Positions 4,489 through 6,094 of a DNA stretch of 6,094 nt are shown here, in pieces. Each line of letters begins with the position of its first letter. Within the stretch, counting starts at the first letter, position 1. The position numbers were made by a program, and so were the translations under genes. Source of the stretch: an uncultured Ruminococcus sp. (lineage in GTDB: Bacteria > Bacillota > Clostridia > Oscillospirales > CAG-272); assembly GCA_902803255.1 (NCBI GenBank), contig CADCPG010000067.1, forward strand, positions 1-6,094, in the 5' to 3' direction. Below the pieces are notes generated by a model. That model was not told where the DNA came from, made no database searches, and saw nothing but the letters and a program-made list of their open reading frames with translations.

Positions 4489-5765
4489 TGGTAAACGGAA
4501 AGGGAAAAACGGTCTACGACATCTGGCTGTCGCTGGCGATAGGGCCGGGCGGAGCCTTCGGCGGACTGTTTGACGACCATTCCGACGCATGCGGCATATA
4601 CGGGGAAGCTCCCGGCGCGTGGGCTGACACGCCCGGGATCTCCGACAGCCTCCGCCGCAGGCTGGACGACAAGGATCTGTCGGAAGCGGACAGGATAGCC
4701 CGCTTCTGCGAAAAAAACGGTATCGAGACCGAGGTCTTCGGGTACGAAGGCTACCCCTCGTGGATAAGCGGCATAAAAAATCCGCCGTATCTGATCTACC
4801 GCAGGGGGACGCTGTCTTTTCCGGAGATCGAAAAAAAGCTCAGGGTGGCGATAGTCGGCACCCGTGACATGAGCGCATACGGCATGAGATCGGCGTACAG
4901 GATAGCCTACGAGGCGGCCTCCGCCGGAGCCGTGATCGTGAGCGGGATGGCCCGCGGGATCGACGGCACCGCGGCCGCCGCGGCGCTTGCCGCCGACGGA
5001 CTTACGCTCGCCGTGACCGGCTGCGGCCCCGACATAGTATATCCCCGCGAGCATGAAAAGCTGGCGGAGATGATAGCGGGCAGCGGCGCGGTCATAAGCG
5101 AGTTCCCCCCGGGGTCTCCGCCGGTCGCGTCGCACTTTCCGGTGCGCAACAGGCTGATAAGCGGCCTGTCTCACTGCACCGCCGTCATCGAGGCGGCGGA
5201 GAAGAGCGGCGCGATGCTCACCGCGGACATAGCGTCGAACCAGGGAAGGGACGTCTTCGCCCTGCCGGGCAGGATCGACGACCCGCTATCGGCGGGACCG
5301 TCGCTGCTGCTGCGGCGCGGCGCGGGCATTCTTCTCGGCGCGGAGGATATCCTCTCGCGCTATTCGGACGCCCTGCCGGGAGCCGTCGACGCCGACGCCT
5401 TCGCGAGAGCGACTCTCTATTCCGAAGCGCGTCCCGAGGTGCTGGAGGAGTGCGGCGTGAGAATGCCGCGCGACGCCGGCGGGGACGGAGTCCCGGGACC
5501 GGCCGCGGCGCCCGCCGCGCGCGAAAGAGCGGGAGGAGCGAAGACCGGCGCCGGAATGACGCGAAAAGAGATACAGCCGCCCGAGGGCGAGCTCCGCGAC
5601 TTCTGGAGCGCCGTCCCGAGGGACGTGCCGGTGAGCCCGGACAGTTTTTCCGGGCTCGGCTATACCGCGGGCAGAGCAATGAAGCTGCTGTCGATGCTTG
5701 AGATCTCGGGTTATATCACCGGGATACCCGGCGGTATGTACATCCGCCGCACCGGAGGCTCCTGA
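4488..5765 (+). CDS. dprA: DNA-processing protein DprA (Smf), Rossmann-fold ssDNA-binding RecA loader
   Basis: DprA binds incoming single-stranded DNA during transformation and loads RecA. The 425-residue product has an N-terminal helical region (1-115), then the Rossmann-fold core (about 116-290): VAIVGTRDMSAYG (120-132), VSGMARGID (151-159), AVTGCGPDIVYPREHEKL (175-192), ISEFPPGSPP (203-212), FPVRNRLISGLS (217-228), SGAMLTADIA (240-249) and GRDVFALPG (253-261). A low-complexity Ala/Gly linker (about 328-360) leads to a C-terminal winged-helix-like DprA domain (about 385-421, GRAMKLLSMLEISGYI, then GGMYIRR). The His usually found after GID is absent: the sequence reads GIDGTAAAAAL where GID-x-x-A-H is typical. 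ATG 4488 overlaps the preceding stop (TGATG) and has AAGAGG five bases upstream, so co-transcription with the methyltransferase is likely. Pairing with topA downstream is common in Firmicutes. Confidence 0.95.
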   Translation: MVNGKGKTVYDIWLSLAIGPGGAFGGLFDDHSDACGIYGEAPGAWADTPGISDSLRRRLDDKDLSEADRIARFCEKNGIETEVFGYEGYPSWISGIKNPPYLIYRRGTLSFPEIEKKLRVAIVGTRDMSAYGMRSAYRIAYEAASAGAVIVSGMARGIDGTAAAAALAADGLTLAVTGCGPDIVYPREHEKLAEMIAGSGAVISEFPPGSPPVASHFPVRNRLISGLSHCTAVIEAAEKSGAMLTADIASNQGRDVFALPGRIDDPLSAGPSLLLRRGAGILLGAEDILSRYSDALPGAVDADAFARATLYSEARPEVLEECGVRMPRDAGGDGVPGPAAAPAARERAGGAKTGAGMTRKEIQPPEGELRDFWSAVPRDVPVSPDSFSGLGYTAGRAMKLLSMLEISGYITGIPGGMYIRRTGGS

Positions 5766-5772
5766 AGGGGCC

Positions 5773-5793
5773 CGCGGACGGAGGACCGCCGCG
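5773..5793 (+). other. First of three hairpins in the dprA-topA gap
   Basis: CGCGG-A-CGG (5773-5781) pairs with CCG-CCGCG (5786-5793) around an AGGA loop, giving eight pairs with one bulged A, eight bases after the dprA stop. No U-tract follows. Confidence 0.45.
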
Positions 5794-5817
5794 CAGTCAT
5801 CCGCAGCGGGATACCGG

Positions 5818-5852
5818 CTTCCCCGCGCCGCCGGACCGGCGGCGCGGGGAGG
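5818..5852 (+). terminator. Very stable GC-rich hairpin in the dprA-topA gap
   Basis: A near-perfect inverted repeat: CCCCGCGCCGCCG (5821-5833) and CGGCGGCGCGGGG (5837-5849) form 13 pairs around a GAC loop, extended by T5820-A5850, T5819-G5851 and C5818-G5852. There is no U-tract, so classical intrinsic termination is doubtful. It may block exonucleases, act as a factor-assisted terminator, or separate dprA from topA expression. Confidence 0.5.
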
Positions 5853-5870
5853 TCCGCGCGGACGCGGACC
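5851..5870 (+). other. Third hairpin of the dprA-topA gap, near the topA ribosome site
   Basis: GGTCCGCG (5851-5858) and CGCGGACC (5863-5870) form a perfect 8-bp stem with a CGGA loop. It begins where the large hairpin ends (sharing two bases), so the two compete or stack. The topA Shine-Dalgarno GAAAGGA (5884-5890) lies 14 bases beyond it. Confidence 0.5.
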
Positions 5871-5902
5871 ATAAAGACAGTTCGAAAGGAAACACATTAT
5901 AA

Positions 5903-6094
5903 ATGGCAAAAAAACTGGTTATCATCGAATCACCCACCAAGGCCCATACCGTTCAGGAGAGCCTCGGTCCGGGGTATAAAGTCATCGCATCCAAGGGACA
6001 CGTGCGCGATCTGCCGAAGAGTCAGTTCGGCATCGACATAGAAAACGGATTTGCCCCTCACTACATCAATATCCGCGGGAAGGGAGACGTCATA
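5903..6094 (+). CDS. topA: DNA topoisomerase I, N-terminal fragment (continues past window)
   Basis: The first 64 codons encode MAKKLVIIESPTKAHTVQESLG, the TOPRIM start of bacterial type IA topoisomerases. The Glu of IIESPTKA is the conserved acidic residue used for Mg2+ and transesterification chemistry. SKGHVRDLPKSQFGIDIENGFAPHY matches the conserved S-x-G-H-x-R-D-L-P segment. The enzyme relaxes negative supercoils by a single-strand break through a tyrosine downstream, which is outside the window. ATG 5903 is preceded by GAAAGGA (5884-5890), twelve bases away. The position after dprA is a common Firmicutes arrangement. The gap of 137 bases with three strong hairpins suggests it is at least partly uncoupled from dprA. 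Confidence 0.96.
   Translation, partial: MAKKLVIIESPTKAHTVQESLGPGYKVIASKGHVRDLPKSQFGIDIENGFAPHYINIRGKGDVI

Noticed and set aside
5898..5903. TATAAA before topA as a -10 element
   Set aside because: It overlaps the start codon and only a poor -35 (AAGACA, 5874-5879) is found; transcription would begin after the ATG.

Overview
The window looks like chromosomal DNA from a GC-rich member of the Clostridia (Bacillota). The evidence is the gene order infC-rpmI-rplT followed by a TrmH-family methyltransferase, the dprA-topA pair, the sigma-A promoters with near-consensus hexamers, and the long terminator-containing infC leader typical of Firmicutes. All protein genes lie on the + strand. The codon use mixes GC-rich codons with frequent ATA (Ile) and AGG/AGA (Arg). 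Species cannot be named from the sequence.

Layout. Bases 1-143 hold the 3' end of a glycerophosphodiester phosphodiesterase gene. It overlaps by four bases (GTGA) a 439-residue secreted lipoprotein of unknown function (140-1459). Bases 1460-1843 hold no protein gene but are dense in signals. They contain a hairpin at the end of the lipoprotein gene, an imperfect inverted repeat, and a convincing minus-strand transcription unit: a TTTACA-17-TATAAT promoter, a structured RNA of about 115 nt, a long terminator hairpin with eight U residues, and a second back-up hairpin. This unit fits no RNA family I recognise and is the best candidate for something undescribed. A run of A/T tracts spaced about 10 bp apart separates its promoter from a perfect TTGACA-17-TATAAT promoter that fires the other way into infC.

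From 1844 to 3582 is the translation operon infC-rpmI-rplT (IF3, bL35, bL20). Its leader has a terminator and a perfectly complementary upstream antiterminator, the layout expected of an L20-type autoregulatory leader. IF3 appears to start at an AUA codon (2041), consistent with IF3 autoregulation through a poor start codon. It also carries an unusual charged/alanine-rich C-terminal tail of about 58 residues. The two intergenic gaps in the operon are long and contain alternative hairpins.

From 3658 to 5765 lie a TrmH/SpoU RNA 2'-O-methyltransferase and dprA, overlapping by one base and probably co-transcribed. After three consecutive GC-rich hairpins, the window ends in the first 64 codons of topA (DNA topoisomerase I). 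The genes are mainly housekeeping: translation initiation, 50S assembly and RNA modification, then DNA uptake/recombination and topology. The novelty lies in the RNA and promoter elements between them.
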